Source: Kaistia algarum
GTDB lineage: Bacteria > Pseudomonadota > Alphaproteobacteria > Rhizobiales > Kaistiaceae
DNA: 64,000 nucleotides
Assembly: GCF_026343945.1 (NCBI RefSeq)
Contig: NZ_JAPKNJ010000001.1
Span: forward strand, 2,542,001 to 2,606,000
Direction of reading: 5' to 3'
This document shows, piece after piece, positions 27,725-36,674 of this stretch. A model generated the notes under the pieces. That model saw only the letters and a list, made by a program, of their open reading frames with translations, did no database searches and was not told the origin of the DNA. The translations under genes were made by a program, and so were the position numbers. The first letter of the stretch is position 1. Every line of letters starts with the position of its first letter.

Positions 27725-29938
27725 TCAGGCAGCGGGCAGCGCCACCAGGCGGGCGAGCAGGGCCGGCGTGGCGAGGACCATGGATCGCTCCGACGACGTC
27801 ATGAAGGAGACGGCCTCCTCGACGTTGTCGGCCTCGTCGATCTTGGCGGCGGCCATGGCTTCGATCGGGTCGATATGGCCGCGCGGCCGCTCGGGAATGC
27901 GGTCGACGAGGGCGAGATGCCGGGTGCGCGCCGCATCGTCCTCGGCGAGGGCGGCGAGGCTGGCCCGGGCGGCGGTCGCCCTCTCATAGGCGGGGCGGAT
28001 CGCGGCCGCCGCCCGCACAATGGCCGGCGGGTCAGCCTCTTCGGGCGTCCGCAGCAGGCCGAGCCGCCGGATGAACCGGCCGACGCGGGTCGAGCCGGTG
28101 AAGCCGGAGACCGGCACAGCGAGCAGCATGCCCAGGATCGCCGGCGACAGCCAAGCGACCAGCACCCAGGAATCGAGCGAGGCGGCAAAGAGCAGCGCCA
28201 GCCCGATCAGCATGTGCCAGCGATGGCGCACGAAGAGCGCCGAAAACGGCACGCCGCCATCATCGCGGCGCTGCGGCTTCCAGCCGGAATCGCGGCCGAT
28301 CAGGATCGAGAAGATCGCCCCGGTATGGACCAGCATCATGATCGGCGCGATCAGCGCCGAAATCACGATCTCGAACACGAAGCTGACCAGGGTGGGTACT
28401 ATGCCGACTTTGCGTCGGGCATCGCCGTCGCGCAGGAAGGCGATGAGGCCGATGAGTTTCGGAGCGAACAGCACGGCGAGTGTCAGTGCGAACAGGCGGA
28501 GCGCCAGTTCCGCGTCGATCACCGGCCATGTCGGGAAGAGCTGGAATTCCTCGGTGAAATATTCCGGCCGGATGAAATGAGCTTGCAGCGACAGGGAGAG
28601 GCCGGCGAGGATCAGCATCAGCCAGAGTGGCGAGGCCAGGTAGGAACCGATGCCGGTCAGCAGGTGAATACGGCTCACCCAATGCAAGCCCCGCGCCGGC
28701 AGCACGAAAAGATGCTGCAGATTGCCCTGGCACCAGCGCCGGTCGCGAACGGCGAGATCGATGATGGAGGGTGGGCTCTCTTCATAGGAGCCGGCGAGGT
28801 CGTCGGCGATGCGGACGGTCCAGCCGGCGCGCCGGATGAGGGCGGCCTCGACGAAATCGTGGCTCAGTATATGGCCGCCGAAGGGCGGGCGGCCGGGAAG
28901 ATCCGGCAGGCCGGCGGCACTGAGAAAGGCCTCGGTCCGGATGATCGCATTGTGGCCCCAGTAGTTGCCCTCGGAGCCGGTCCAGAACGACAGGCCGGAA
29001 CCGACGATCGGGCCATAGACGCGGCCAGCGAATTGCTGCAGCCGCGCGATGATGGTCGTGCCGTTGACCAGCGCGGGAATCGTCTGGATGAGGCCGGCAT
29101 CGGGATCTTCTTCGATCCGCCGCGCCAGCTCGATGATCGTCTCCGGCGCGATCAGGCTGTCGGCGTCGAGCACGAGCATGAAGTCGTAGCGGCTGGCCCA
29201 GCGCGTACAGAAATCGGCGACATTGCCGGATTTGCGCGCCACATTGCGGCGTCGGCGGCGATAGAACAGGCGGGCCTTGTCGCCAAGACGCGCGCGCGCC
29301 GCGACCAGCGCCGCCTCCTCGGCGAGAGCGATGTCCGGGTCGGTCGTGTCTGCGAGAATGAACCAGTCGAAGGCCGGACCCTGGCCCAGCTCATAGAGGC
29401 CCAATGCCATCGCCTCGATGGCGGCGAAGACCCGAGCCGGGTCCTCATTATAGGTCGGCATGAGGCAAGCCGTGCGGCAGGCGAGCGGGCCGGCCGGCGT
29501 GCGCTTCGCCCGGCGCAGGCGCCCGATCACCGTGCCATACCCGGCGATGGCGCTGACGAACGCCATGGCGATCCAGCCGAAATTCAATGTGAAGAGGACG
29601 AGGACCGCGATCTCGATCGGCGTCAGCCCGCCAACCTCCAGCACCTGTTCCATCTCGAAGACGGCAAAAGCGGCCAAGGCGAAGGCCGAGCCGAGCACGG
29701 CGACGCGGCGCATCGCCGAGGAGCGGGAACGCGCCGGATCGACGAAAGCGCGGCGGCTGCGCCGGCGGAAGCGCCAGAGCGACTGCCGCGGCATATCGGC
29801 GGGTGTCTCGGGCGGCATGCCGCGATCCGAATGGACCGTGGAGGCACGCAACTCCGGCAGGTGATCCGCGGCGGAATCGGGTTCGGAGGCGAGAAGCGCC
29901 CGCTCCGCCGGAAATGCGATCACGCCGTCGCCGTCCAT
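27725..29938 (-). CDS. opgH: Glucans biosynthesis glucosyltransferase OpgH (MdoH)
   Basis: A 737-aa inner-membrane family-2 glycosyltransferase that makes the linear backbone of osmoregulated periplasmic glucans from UDP-glucose. Two membrane segments (about 77-130) precede the catalytic domain, which shows LMPTYNEDPARVFAAIEA, ADTTDPD, LDADSLI and the QxxRW-type motif as RDRRWCQGNLQHL; the later half holds several more membrane segments and a long Ala-rich cytosolic tail. The start at 29938 lies inside the end of opgG (19-nt overlap), the standard opgG-opgH order. Confidence 0.93.
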   Translation of the reverse strand: MDGDGVIAFPAERALLASEPDSAADHLPELRASTVHSDRGMPPETPADMPRQSLWRFRRRSRRAFVDPARSRSSAMRRVAVLGSAFALAAFAVFEMEQVLEVGGLTPIEIAVLVLFTLNFGWIAMAFVSAIAGYGTVIGRLRRAKRTPAGPLACRTACLMPTYNEDPARVFAAIEAMALGLYELGQGPAFDWFILADTTDPDIALAEEAALVAARARLGDKARLFYRRRRRNVARKSGNVADFCTRWASRYDFMLVLDADSLIAPETIIELARRIEEDPDAGLIQTIPALVNGTTIIARLQQFAGRVYGPIVGSGLSFWTGSEGNYWGHNAIIRTEAFLSAAGLPDLPGRPPFGGHILSHDFVEAALIRRAGWTVRIADDLAGSYEESPPSIIDLAVRDRRWCQGNLQHLFVLPARGLHWVSRIHLLTGIGSYLASPLWLMLILAGLSLSLQAHFIRPEYFTEEFQLFPTWPVIDAELALRLFALTLAVLFAPKLIGLIAFLRDGDARRKVGIVPTLVSFVFEIVISALIAPIMMLVHTGAIFSILIGRDSGWKPQRRDDGGVPFSALFVRHRWHMLIGLALLFAASLDSWVLVAWLSPAILGMLLAVPVSGFTGSTRVGRFIRRLGLLRTPEEADPPAIVRAAAAIRPAYERATAARASLAALAEDDAARTRHLALVDRIPERPRGHIDPIEAMAAAKIDEADNVEEAVSFMTSSERSMVLATPALLARLVALPAA

Positions 29939-31518
29939 CGATAGACCCAGGTTTCCGCCGGACGGCCGTCCGGGAAGGTGAGCACGATACGTAACTCGAC
30001 GAGGTTGGCGCCCTCGGGGTCGAGCTCGAAATTGACGCGCCAGCCCTGGCCCTTGCCGATCTTGGGATTGGGCATGACGACGATATTGGAGATCTTCCCC
30101 TTAGAATTGGAGACCGTTGCCTTCGGCTGCTCAGCCGGCTTGCCCTCCAGGAGTTGTTGCGGCGCGAAGTCGACCACGAAACGGCGGAGCGGGCTGTCGC
30201 CCTCCAGCGTGGCGCGCCCGATCATCGTGTCGGAAACGACCATAGCGCCGTCGGCGGTTGCCGGGTCGCCGCCCCAGGAGAGGCGATAGGCGAAGGAATA
30301 TTCCGAGCCCGCCGGCATCGGGTCCTTCGGCTGCCAATAGGCGACGATATTGTCGTGAATTTCCGAATTCGTCGGGATCTCCACCAGCGTCACCGCGCCC
30401 TGGCCCCAATCGCCGACCGGCTCGACCCAGAGGCTGGGCCGCCTTTCATAGGCGGCTTCGAGATCCTGATAGGTGACGAAGTCGCGGTCGCGCTGGATCA
30501 GGCCGAAGCCGCGCGGACCGGCGTCGACAAAGGCGCTGATCTGCAGCGTCGACGGATTGGAGAGCGGTCGCCATAAGCGTTCGCCACGGCCATTGACCAT
30601 GAGCAGGCCGTCGGAATCATGAACCTCGGGGCGGAAATCGTCGACATCGACCCGGTCATTGGGCCCGAAGAAGAACATGCTGGTGCCCGGCGCGAGGCCG
30701 ACCTTGGCGAGGTCGACGCGCGGGAAGAGATCGGCCTCGATATCCATGGTCGTCGGGAAGCCGGGGCGAATGGTGAAGCGGTAGGCCCCGGTGACGCTCG
30801 GGCTGTCGAGCAGGGCATAAAGCACCATCGTGTCGCCGTCCTTGAGCGGTGTCTCGACCCAGAAGGCGCGGAAGATCGGGAATTCCTCGCCTTCCGGCTC
30901 GGCGGTCTTGACCGCGAGGCCGCGCGCCGAAATGCCGTAGACCTGACCTTTGCCGAGCGAGCGGAAATAGCTGGCGCCCTGGAAGACGACGATCTCGTCG
31001 AAATAATCGGGACGGTTGAGGGCACCATGGATGCGGATTCCGGCGAAGCCGAGATCGGTGTTCGGAATGCCCTTGGGAACGAGCGGGCCGAAATCGAACA
31101 GATCGGTCGAATAGGGCAGGTGCTTGGCGACGCCGTCCTGGATGATCGCGACCTCGATCGGATCCTTGAAGTAGAAGCCGGGGTGGAACAGTTGCAGCTG
31201 GAAGGGCAGTCCCGCATCGGCCCACACCGCCGATGCCGATTTGAAGCGGATGTCGCGATACTGGTCGTAGGTCAGGTTCTGCAGCACGTCGGGCAGGCGC
31301 GAGGCCGGGGCCGCGTAGGGGACGCGCGAAAGACGGCGCGCAATCTCCGAGACCGTGGAACGGGTGAAGGGGCCGTCGGTCGCCAGCGACGCCGGGACCG
31401 CGGCGGCCTGGGCGTTCGCCTCGCCGGGATAGAAATTTCCGAGCACCGTCGCGGCGACGGCGGCACCGGCCGTGCCGAGCAGGCGGCGGCGCGTCAGGGA
31501 AAAGGCGGATTTCATCAT
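29920..31518 (-). CDS. opgG: Periplasmic glucan biosynthesis protein OpgG/OpgD family, Tat-exported
   Basis: A 532-aa protein of the MdoG family (Pfam MdoG). The N-terminus carries a twin-arginine signal (LTRRRLLGTAGAAVAATVLG) ending near EANAQA, which recalls OpgD rather than the Sec-exported OpgG of E. coli. Conserved blocks include YDQYRDIRFKS, ASYFRSLGKGQVYGISARGLAV, FRAFWVE and RGERLWRPLSNP. The protein acts in the periplasm on the nascent glucan made by OpgH and in some members cleaves or branches it. It precedes and overlaps opgH; no opgC-type succinylation gene is adjacent. Confidence 0.92.
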   Translation of the reverse strand: MMKSAFSLTRRRLLGTAGAAVAATVLGNFYPGEANAQAAAVPASLATDGPFTRSTVSEIARRLSRVPYAAPASRLPDVLQNLTYDQYRDIRFKSASAVWADAGLPFQLQLFHPGFYFKDPIEVAIIQDGVAKHLPYSTDLFDFGPLVPKGIPNTDLGFAGIRIHGALNRPDYFDEIVVFQGASYFRSLGKGQVYGISARGLAVKTAEPEGEEFPIFRAFWVETPLKDGDTMVLYALLDSPSVTGAYRFTIRPGFPTTMDIEADLFPRVDLAKVGLAPGTSMFFFGPNDRVDVDDFRPEVHDSDGLLMVNGRGERLWRPLSNPSTLQISAFVDAGPRGFGLIQRDRDFVTYQDLEAAYERRPSLWVEPVGDWGQGAVTLVEIPTNSEIHDNIVAYWQPKDPMPAGSEYSFAYRLSWGGDPATADGAMVVSDTMIGRATLEGDSPLRRFVVDFAPQQLLEGKPAEQPKATVSNSKGKISNIVVMPNPKIGKGQGWRVNFELDPEGANLVELRIVLTFPDGRPAETWVYRWTATA

Positions 31519-31925
31519 GTCGGTTACTGTCAGACCCCGGCGATTCGGCGCATTTGCACTAGTTAACTCAAGGAAACGGCGATCGGTTCAATCGTCCATG
31601 GCGTAGCCGATTTGACCATCCGCGTCGATGGCCGCGACCCTATGGGCCAAGCTCGGCAGTCCCTCCATCTGTTGGCTCGTCCGGCTTGCTGCCGTCCCTC
31701 TCCGACGCTTCGCGAAAGCGTGGACAGCGACACATGAGATTGGCAGTCAATCTAGCCATTTTTGTGCGTCCGCAAAACGACATGGGGCGATTGCGGAAGG
31801 AATATTTGCGGCCCGCGTCCCGGGATCCTTCGGGACAAGGCGCGCAGGCCGCCGTGCGGCGCTTGACCCTTGCGCCCGTCCGCCGCAATCCTTCGCTGAA
31901 GAGCATCGAAAAAGGGGAAGCGCCG
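31519..31925. other. Divergent intergenic region opgG / ribokinase
   Basis: About 400 nt without a supportable gene. It must contain promoters for opgG (minus) and the kinase (plus). A hairpin-capable sequence (GTCCCG and CGGGAC about 8 nt apart, near 31819-31838) lies in the kinase leader. The open frames running through here show no family similarity that I can see. Confidence 0.5.
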
Positions 31926-32843
31926 ATGATCGTCGTGTTCGGGTCCGTCAATATCGACTTGGTCTGCCGGACGGATCATCATCCGCGGCCGGGCGAGACC
32001 GTTCCGGGCTCCGATTATCAGCTCATCCCCGGCGGCAAGGGCGCCAACCAGGCGCTGGCGGCTCGCCGCGCCGGGGCCAGCGTTGCCATGGTCGGCGCGG
32101 TGGGCGACGACGACATGGCCGCGGCCGCACTCGCCGAACTCACCAGCGCGGGCGTCGATCTCTCCGCGCTGGTGCGGCGCGGGCCGACGACCGGCATGGC
32201 GATCATCACCGTCGACCGGCATGGCGAGAACACGATCGTGCTCTCGCCCGGCGCCAATGCGCGCCTCGCCCACACCGATCTGGCGGCGCTTAGCCTCGGT
32301 GCGAACGACATCGTGCTGCTGCAGATGGAGGTTCCGCTGGCCGAGAGCCTCGCCGCCGCGCAGGCGGCGCGGGCGGCGGGCGCGCGGATCATGCTCTCCA
32401 TCGCGCCGTTCCTGCCGGTCGAGCGCGAGGCGCTCGCCATGGCCGACATCATCCTCGTCAACGAAACCGAGGCGGCCGACCTGGCGCGTCATCTCGGCCT
32501 TGCCGCCGGGCCGGACGGCGCTGCCACCGTCGCCACGCTCGCCGCCAGCCTCGGGCGGACCGTGATTGCGACGCTCGGCGCCGATGGCGCGGTCGCGGCC
32601 GGTGGCGGCGAGACCATCGCCGTGCCGTCGCTGCCGATCGAGCCAGTCGACACCACCGGCGCCGGGGATACCTTTGCCGGCGTCCTCGCCGCCTATCTCG
32701 ATCGCGGCGAGAGCCTGGAGACGGCGATGCTCTATGCCGCCGTCGCCGGCTCGCTCGCCTGTACCAAGATGGGCGCGCAGCCGAGCTTTCCGCAGAAGGA
32801 CGCAATCGAGGAAGCCGCCGACCGGCCGCCCTCCGCCGCGTGA
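31926..32843 (+). CDS. rbsK: Ribokinase (PfkB family)
   Basis: A 305-aa PfkB-family sugar kinase. FGSVNIDLVCRTDHHPRPGE and the first signature GGKGANQALAARRAG (residues 38-52) match ribokinases, and the second signature DTTGAGDTFAG near residues 241-251 contains the catalytic Asp. A C-terminal QPSFP block also occurs in ribokinases. It phosphorylates D-ribose with ATP; related PfkB sugar kinases acting on other sugars are an alternative. The ATG at 31926 follows AGGGGAAG; the open frame extends 80 codons upstream without similarity. The downstream dehydratase gene is 152 nt away and may be separately transcribed. Confidence 0.85.
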   Translation: MIVVFGSVNIDLVCRTDHHPRPGETVPGSDYQLIPGGKGANQALAARRAGASVAMVGAVGDDDMAAAALAELTSAGVDLSALVRRGPTTGMAIITVDRHGENTIVLSPGANARLAHTDLAALSLGANDIVLLQMEVPLAESLAAAQAARAAGARIMLSIAPFLPVEREALAMADIILVNETEAADLARHLGLAAGPDGAATVATLAASLGRTVIATLGADGAVAAGGGETIAVPSLPIEPVDTTGAGDTFAGVLAAYLDRGESLETAMLYAAVAGSLACTKMGAQPSFPQKDAIEEAADRPPSAA

Positions 32844-32995
32844 CAGTCCGCCAGGATCATTGTAAGACCGCTGATAGCCTCGATCACCAGTGAATGAAGA
32901 TTTCAAATAAGTACTTGTGATCGTTGCTTCCGACGACCGGCCGTCCCACATGCAGCCGGAAACGCCAATCGTCCCGTCCCCTTGCCGAGATCATC

Positions 32996-34528
32996 ATGAG
33001 CGCCACCACCGCCGCACCGCCCCGGACCCTCCGCCTGAATGTCAAGGACAATGTCCGCGTCGCCGTCGACACGATCATGCCGGGCACGACCATCGAGGGC
33101 GTGACGTCGGTGCAGCGCATCCCCAAGGGCCACAAGATGGCGATCGCCGGGATTCCCGAAGGCGGCGCGATCCTGAAATTCGGCCAGATCATCGGCTTCG
33201 CCAAGATGCCGATCGCGCCCGGCGAGCACATTCACGAGCATAATTGCGGCATGCATGATTTCGACCGCGACTATCAGTTCGCGGAAGGCGCGCATGATGA
33301 CGGGCTGCTGCCGGAAGATCAGCGCCGCACCTTCGAGGGCTATGTCCGCCCGAACGGCAAGGTCGGCACGCGCAATTATATCGGCGTCCTGACGAGCGTG
33401 AACTGCTCGGCGACCGTGGCGCGCCACATCGCGGAAGGGTTCAACCGCTCCGGCCTGCTCGAAGCCTTCCCCAATATCGACGGCGTCGTCTCCTTCGTGC
33501 ATGGCACGGGCTGCGGCATGGGCGGCTCGGGCGAGGGCTATGAGACGCTGGAGCGCACGCAATGGGGCTATGCCACGCATCCGAACCTCGCCGGCGTCCT
33601 CGTCGTCGGCTTGGGGTGCGAAGTGTTCCAGATCCCGCGCCTGATGAAGTCCTACAACCTCGTCGAGCATGAGGGCTTCCGCACCATGACCATCCAGGAC
33701 ATTGGCGGGACCAAGAAGACGATCGAGTGGGGCATGGACATGATCCGCGAGATGCTCCCGGCCGCCAACGCCAAGACGCGCACCACCGTCCCCGTCTCCG
33801 AGATCATGGTCGGCATGCAGTGCGGCGGCTCGGACGGCTATTCCGGCATCACCGCCAACCCGGCGCTCGGCTATGCCTCGGACCTGCTGGTCAAGCATGG
33901 CGGCACCACGATCCTGTCCGAAACGCCGGAAATCTACGGCGCCGAGCACCTCCTGACCCGCCGCGCCGCCGACCGCGTCGTCGGCGAGAAGCTGGTCGAC
34001 CTGATCCATTGGTGGGAGGATTACACCGAGCGGAACCAGGGCGAGATGAACAACAACCCCTCGCCGGGCAACAAGGCCGGCGGGCTCACCACCATCCTGG
34101 AAAAATCGCTCGGCGCGGCGGCCAAGGGCGGCACGGCGACTTTGCGCGGCGTCTACAAATATGCCGAACCGATCGACGCGCATGGCTTCGTCTACATGGA
34201 CAGCCCCGGCTACGACCCGGCTTCGGTCACCGGCCAGGTGGCGTCCGGCGCCAACATGATCGTCTTCACCACCGGCCGCGGCTCGGCGGCGGGCTACAAG
34301 CCCACCCCCTCGATCAAGCTCGCCACCAATTCAGACCTCTACGCCCGCATGACCGACGACATGGACATCAATTGCGGCGACATCCTCGAAGGCGTCAGCC
34401 TGGAGAAGAAGGGCGAGGAAATCTTCGAGGAAATCGTCGCCGTGGCGTCGGGGAAGAAGTCGAAGTCGGAGATGCTGGGGTATGGGGATGCGGAGTTCGT
34501 GCCGTGGCAGATTGGTGCGGTGATGTAG
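32996..34528 (+). CDS. UxaA/GarD-family dehydratase (altronate or galactarate dehydratase)
   Basis: A 510-aa enzyme of the altronate/galactarate dehydratase superfamily. The N-terminal SAF domain (about 15-90) has VAVDTIMPGTTIEG and PIAPGEHIHEHNCGM. The main part shows RPNGKVGTRNYIGVLTSVNCSATVARHI, HGTGCGMGGSGEGYETLERTQWGYATHPNLAG, GMQCGGSDGYSGITANPALGYASD and the DMDINCGDILEG block near the end, with Cys residues used for Fe/metal binding. These enzymes remove water from D-altronate or galactarate to give keto-deoxy acids. Substrate is not decidable here; the SD is weak (GAGA). It ends 69 nt before the low-GC cassette. Confidence 0.85.
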   Translation: MSATTAAPPRTLRLNVKDNVRVAVDTIMPGTTIEGVTSVQRIPKGHKMAIAGIPEGGAILKFGQIIGFAKMPIAPGEHIHEHNCGMHDFDRDYQFAEGAHDDGLLPEDQRRTFEGYVRPNGKVGTRNYIGVLTSVNCSATVARHIAEGFNRSGLLEAFPNIDGVVSFVHGTGCGMGGSGEGYETLERTQWGYATHPNLAGVLVVGLGCEVFQIPRLMKSYNLVEHEGFRTMTIQDIGGTKKTIEWGMDMIREMLPAANAKTRTTVPVSEIMVGMQCGGSDGYSGITANPALGYASDLLVKHGGTTILSETPEIYGAEHLLTRRAADRVVGEKLVDLIHWWEDYTERNQGEMNNNPSPGNKAGGLTTILEKSLGAAAKGGTATLRGVYKYAEPIDAHGFVYMDSPGYDPASVTGQVASGANMIVFTTGRGSAAGYKPTPSIKLATNSDLYARMTDDMDINCGDILEGVSLEKKGEEIFEEIVAVASGKKSKSEMLGYGDAEFVPWQIGAVM

Positions 34529-34597
34529 GGGGGGGCGACCAAGCAAAAGTCTATCACATCTCGCCCCCGAGGTGCGACTAAGACGATAGCGCACTTC

Positions 34598-35551
34598 TCA
34601 CCCGATGCCCATCTTGCGACCAACATGCCCTATCAGGGCATGGCGGCGTGGCTCAGTCGATACTATAAAATGAACGCGCCCCTCGATTGGTGCGAGGTCA
34701 GCGTGGTCGCTGAAAGTTCGTTCGACGCCGTTCTGGTCACGAAAATGGACTAGGGCCAGTCGAGTCTTGCTTTCCGGTCTGACGTTGAATGGGAACATCG
34801 GATGGGGCGCTTTGGTTGCATCCCAAGCCGCGATTGCCCGATCAATTCCCGCTAACTTGATCCAAACCTGTTCTAGGAAGGGATTTCCGGTGAGGATGGA
34901 CTCGATCTGCGCTTTAGTTCGGGGAATGAACTCCAGATTGGGAAAGAGTTCGGCTCTTTGAGCCCACATCTCCAAGCCGCTGTTAAACGGTGGACGCAGT
35001 TCTTCGCGTAGCTCGGGTTCATGAATGAGAACGCTATGTGGTTCGGCAGCATTCCGCGCCCAGACGACCTTTTGAGATATCTCGCCATCCGCCGCGAGTA
35101 TTAGCAGGTCGAGTTGCACGCTTGGGGATCGCCATAGATCGTTTGTGGCCAGGCTGATTCCAAGGCCCTTCAGAAGATGGGCGAGTCCCAGAGAATTAGC
35201 AACCGCACCACCGGGAACAGTATCATTTGCGCAAATTCTGTACTCGAATTCGCTTGGATCCGGCCCACCACCCTCCGCGAGCGCGTAGTCTAGCGGGGCC
35301 CTATTGTTGAGCGCCTTAAGGTATTGGCTCTCTTCGACGCATATACCATCATTGCGTACAGACGCGACGGTTGTCTCAGGACCCAGTAGTAGTTCGTTAA
35401 GCGGTAAAGCGCAGTTTAGAACTAATCGGCTATCAATCCTGCGCGCGGCGCGAATCGTGGCGACAAGTCCCTTCAAATACGCGATCGCTTGTGCACGAGG
35501 CGTCGCTTCGGTAGAGCTAGAGAGGTCATTGAGAAACAGTTGCAGAGGCAT
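34598..35551 (-). CDS. Unassigned protein of the DUF262/ATPase cassette
   Basis: A 317-aa soluble protein with no signal peptide or membrane segment. I do not recognise a named family. Visible features are an N-terminal LFLNDLSSS, a central RICANDTVPGGAVANSLGLAHLLKGLGI, a stretch WARNAAEPHSVLIHEPEL, and a C-terminal block around TFSDHADLAPIEGRVHFIV plus IGHVGRKMG that looks like a compact β-domain with His/Asp/Arg residues. It is 7 nt downstream of the ATPase gene and shares its lower GC content, so it is the third gene of the same operon. Its role in the cassette, such as effector or adaptor, is open. Confidence 0.75.
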   Translation of the reverse strand: MPLQLFLNDLSSSTEATPRAQAIAYLKGLVATIRAARRIDSRLVLNCALPLNELLLGPETTVASVRNDGICVEESQYLKALNNRAPLDYALAEGGGPDPSEFEYRICANDTVPGGAVANSLGLAHLLKGLGISLATNDLWRSPSVQLDLLILAADGEISQKVVWARNAAEPHSVLIHEPELREELRPPFNSGLEMWAQRAELFPNLEFIPRTKAQIESILTGNPFLEQVWIKLAGIDRAIAAWDATKAPHPMFPFNVRPESKTRLALVHFRDQNGVERTFSDHADLAPIEGRVHFIVSTEPRRHALIGHVGRKMGIG

Positions 35552-35558
35552 TTTCAGC

Positions 35559-36674
35559 TCAACCTAGAAGATGATCAAGACTGGATTCCCACTGATCAAA
35601 AAAACCAACTGGCCAATACGATAATCTACCTTCTGAGCTCAGCGTCGGCGTTTCATAATTGCTCGATCTTCCTGGATTCCTCGAAAAGAAATGAAGATTT
35701 ACTTTATTCGGATCAAGTAATCCATCTTTCACAGCCAAACGAATTCCGTTAAGTACATGATCGCTGTGGCTCTCAACGATAACCTGAACATTATTTGCCG
35801 CTGCCAACGCCAGTAGTCGGCCGATCGAAACTTGTCCCCGCGGATGAAGTTGCGCCTCGGGATTTTCGACAACCAAAATCGTATCGGGACGAGCTGCAAG
35901 GCATGCCGTCACGACTGGCAGCGCATGTGTCAGGCCAAATCCGACGTTGGTCGGACGCAATGGCTCGCTATATGCCGCGCCCTCGCCCTTGTACGAGAAT
36001 ACAAGTCGAACCAGGTCGGTCATCGGCACCGGCACAGGCTCGACTCGCACGCCTGGACTGAATTCCTGCATCCAAGCGTTCACCTGGGCGATTAAGCTTG
36101 TCGCCCGTCGCTCGTGAGGAGACCGGAGGATATCAGCTGTCGCAATCTGCTCACCGAACTCCAAAAGGAAATGTGCGGTATATTCGCCCTTCGGTCCGAG
36201 AAACCTCTGCTGGCGTACGGCGTTCTGCGATTTGGGTGACGTTACCGATGGCGTAATTCGATCTGCTCGCAGAAACTGGAACCCCCGATGAAAGAGATCG
36301 GGTAGCGGCAATATATCGAGGTCTGGCTTCACGGAGCAGGAAAGGACGTCAGCTTCGGGACTCGCTAAAGCCTGCCAGCGATAAAATATTTCTGCTCCCT
36401 GCTTTGTCTCGGAGAGCGATATCGCTATTTCAGGCGTACTGAAGCCCTGGTATAGCGCATCACGACCTGTGCCGATATCAACCAACTCTCCATTCAATGC
36501 GATGTCACCATCGAGTAGAAATTTGCTGTCGAACGATTGACGAAGTACCCCTAGAGCTTGGAGGACTGTGCTCTTTCCACTGCCGTTGAGTCCCGAGAGT
36601 AAGGTAAGGTGGCCTAAACTCAGATCGATCTCGTCGAAGGCCTTGAAGTTTTCGAGTCCGATGTTGTCAAGCAT
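35559..36674 (-). CDS. AAA-family ATPase, DUF3696/OLD-like
   Basis: A 371-aa ABC/SMC-like ATPase. The start LDNIGLENFKAFDEIDL is the typical FK-x-F/Y opening, and Walker A is GLNGSGKST at residues 28-36. Walker B and following reads DTILVVENPEAQLHPRGQ (about 260-277), then VIVESHSDHVLNGIRLAV, which is typical of the AAA_15/AAA_21 group. The C-terminus (RLSYWPVGFFDQWESSLDHLLG) fits DUF3696. No TOPRIM nuclease domain follows, unlike OLD or GajA, so any nuclease must come from a partner. It overlaps the DUF262 gene by 8 nt and precedes the unassigned gene by 7 nt. Confidence 0.85.
   Translation of the reverse strand: MLDNIGLENFKAFDEIDLSLGHLTLLSGLNGSGKSTVLQALGVLRQSFDSKFLLDGDIALNGELVDIGTGRDALYQGFSTPEIAISLSETKQGAEIFYRWQALASPEADVLSCSVKPDLDILPLPDLFHRGFQFLRADRITPSVTSPKSQNAVRQQRFLGPKGEYTAHFLLEFGEQIATADILRSPHERRATSLIAQVNAWMQEFSPGVRVEPVPVPMTDLVRLVFSYKGEGAAYSEPLRPTNVGFGLTHALPVVTACLAARPDTILVVENPEAQLHPRGQVSIGRLLALAAANNVQVIVESHSDHVLNGIRLAVKDGLLDPNKVNLHFFSRNPGRSSNYETPTLSSEGRLSYWPVGFFDQWESSLDHLLG

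Noticed and set aside
27476..29944. An 822-codon open frame on the plus strand across opgH
   Set aside because: Antisense to OpgH, low-complexity composition, no start signal or recognisable domain.
32903..34183. A 426-codon minus-strand open frame opposite the UxaA/GarD-type dehydratase
   Set aside because: The plus-strand product matches a known enzyme along its full length; the opposite frame shows no domain.
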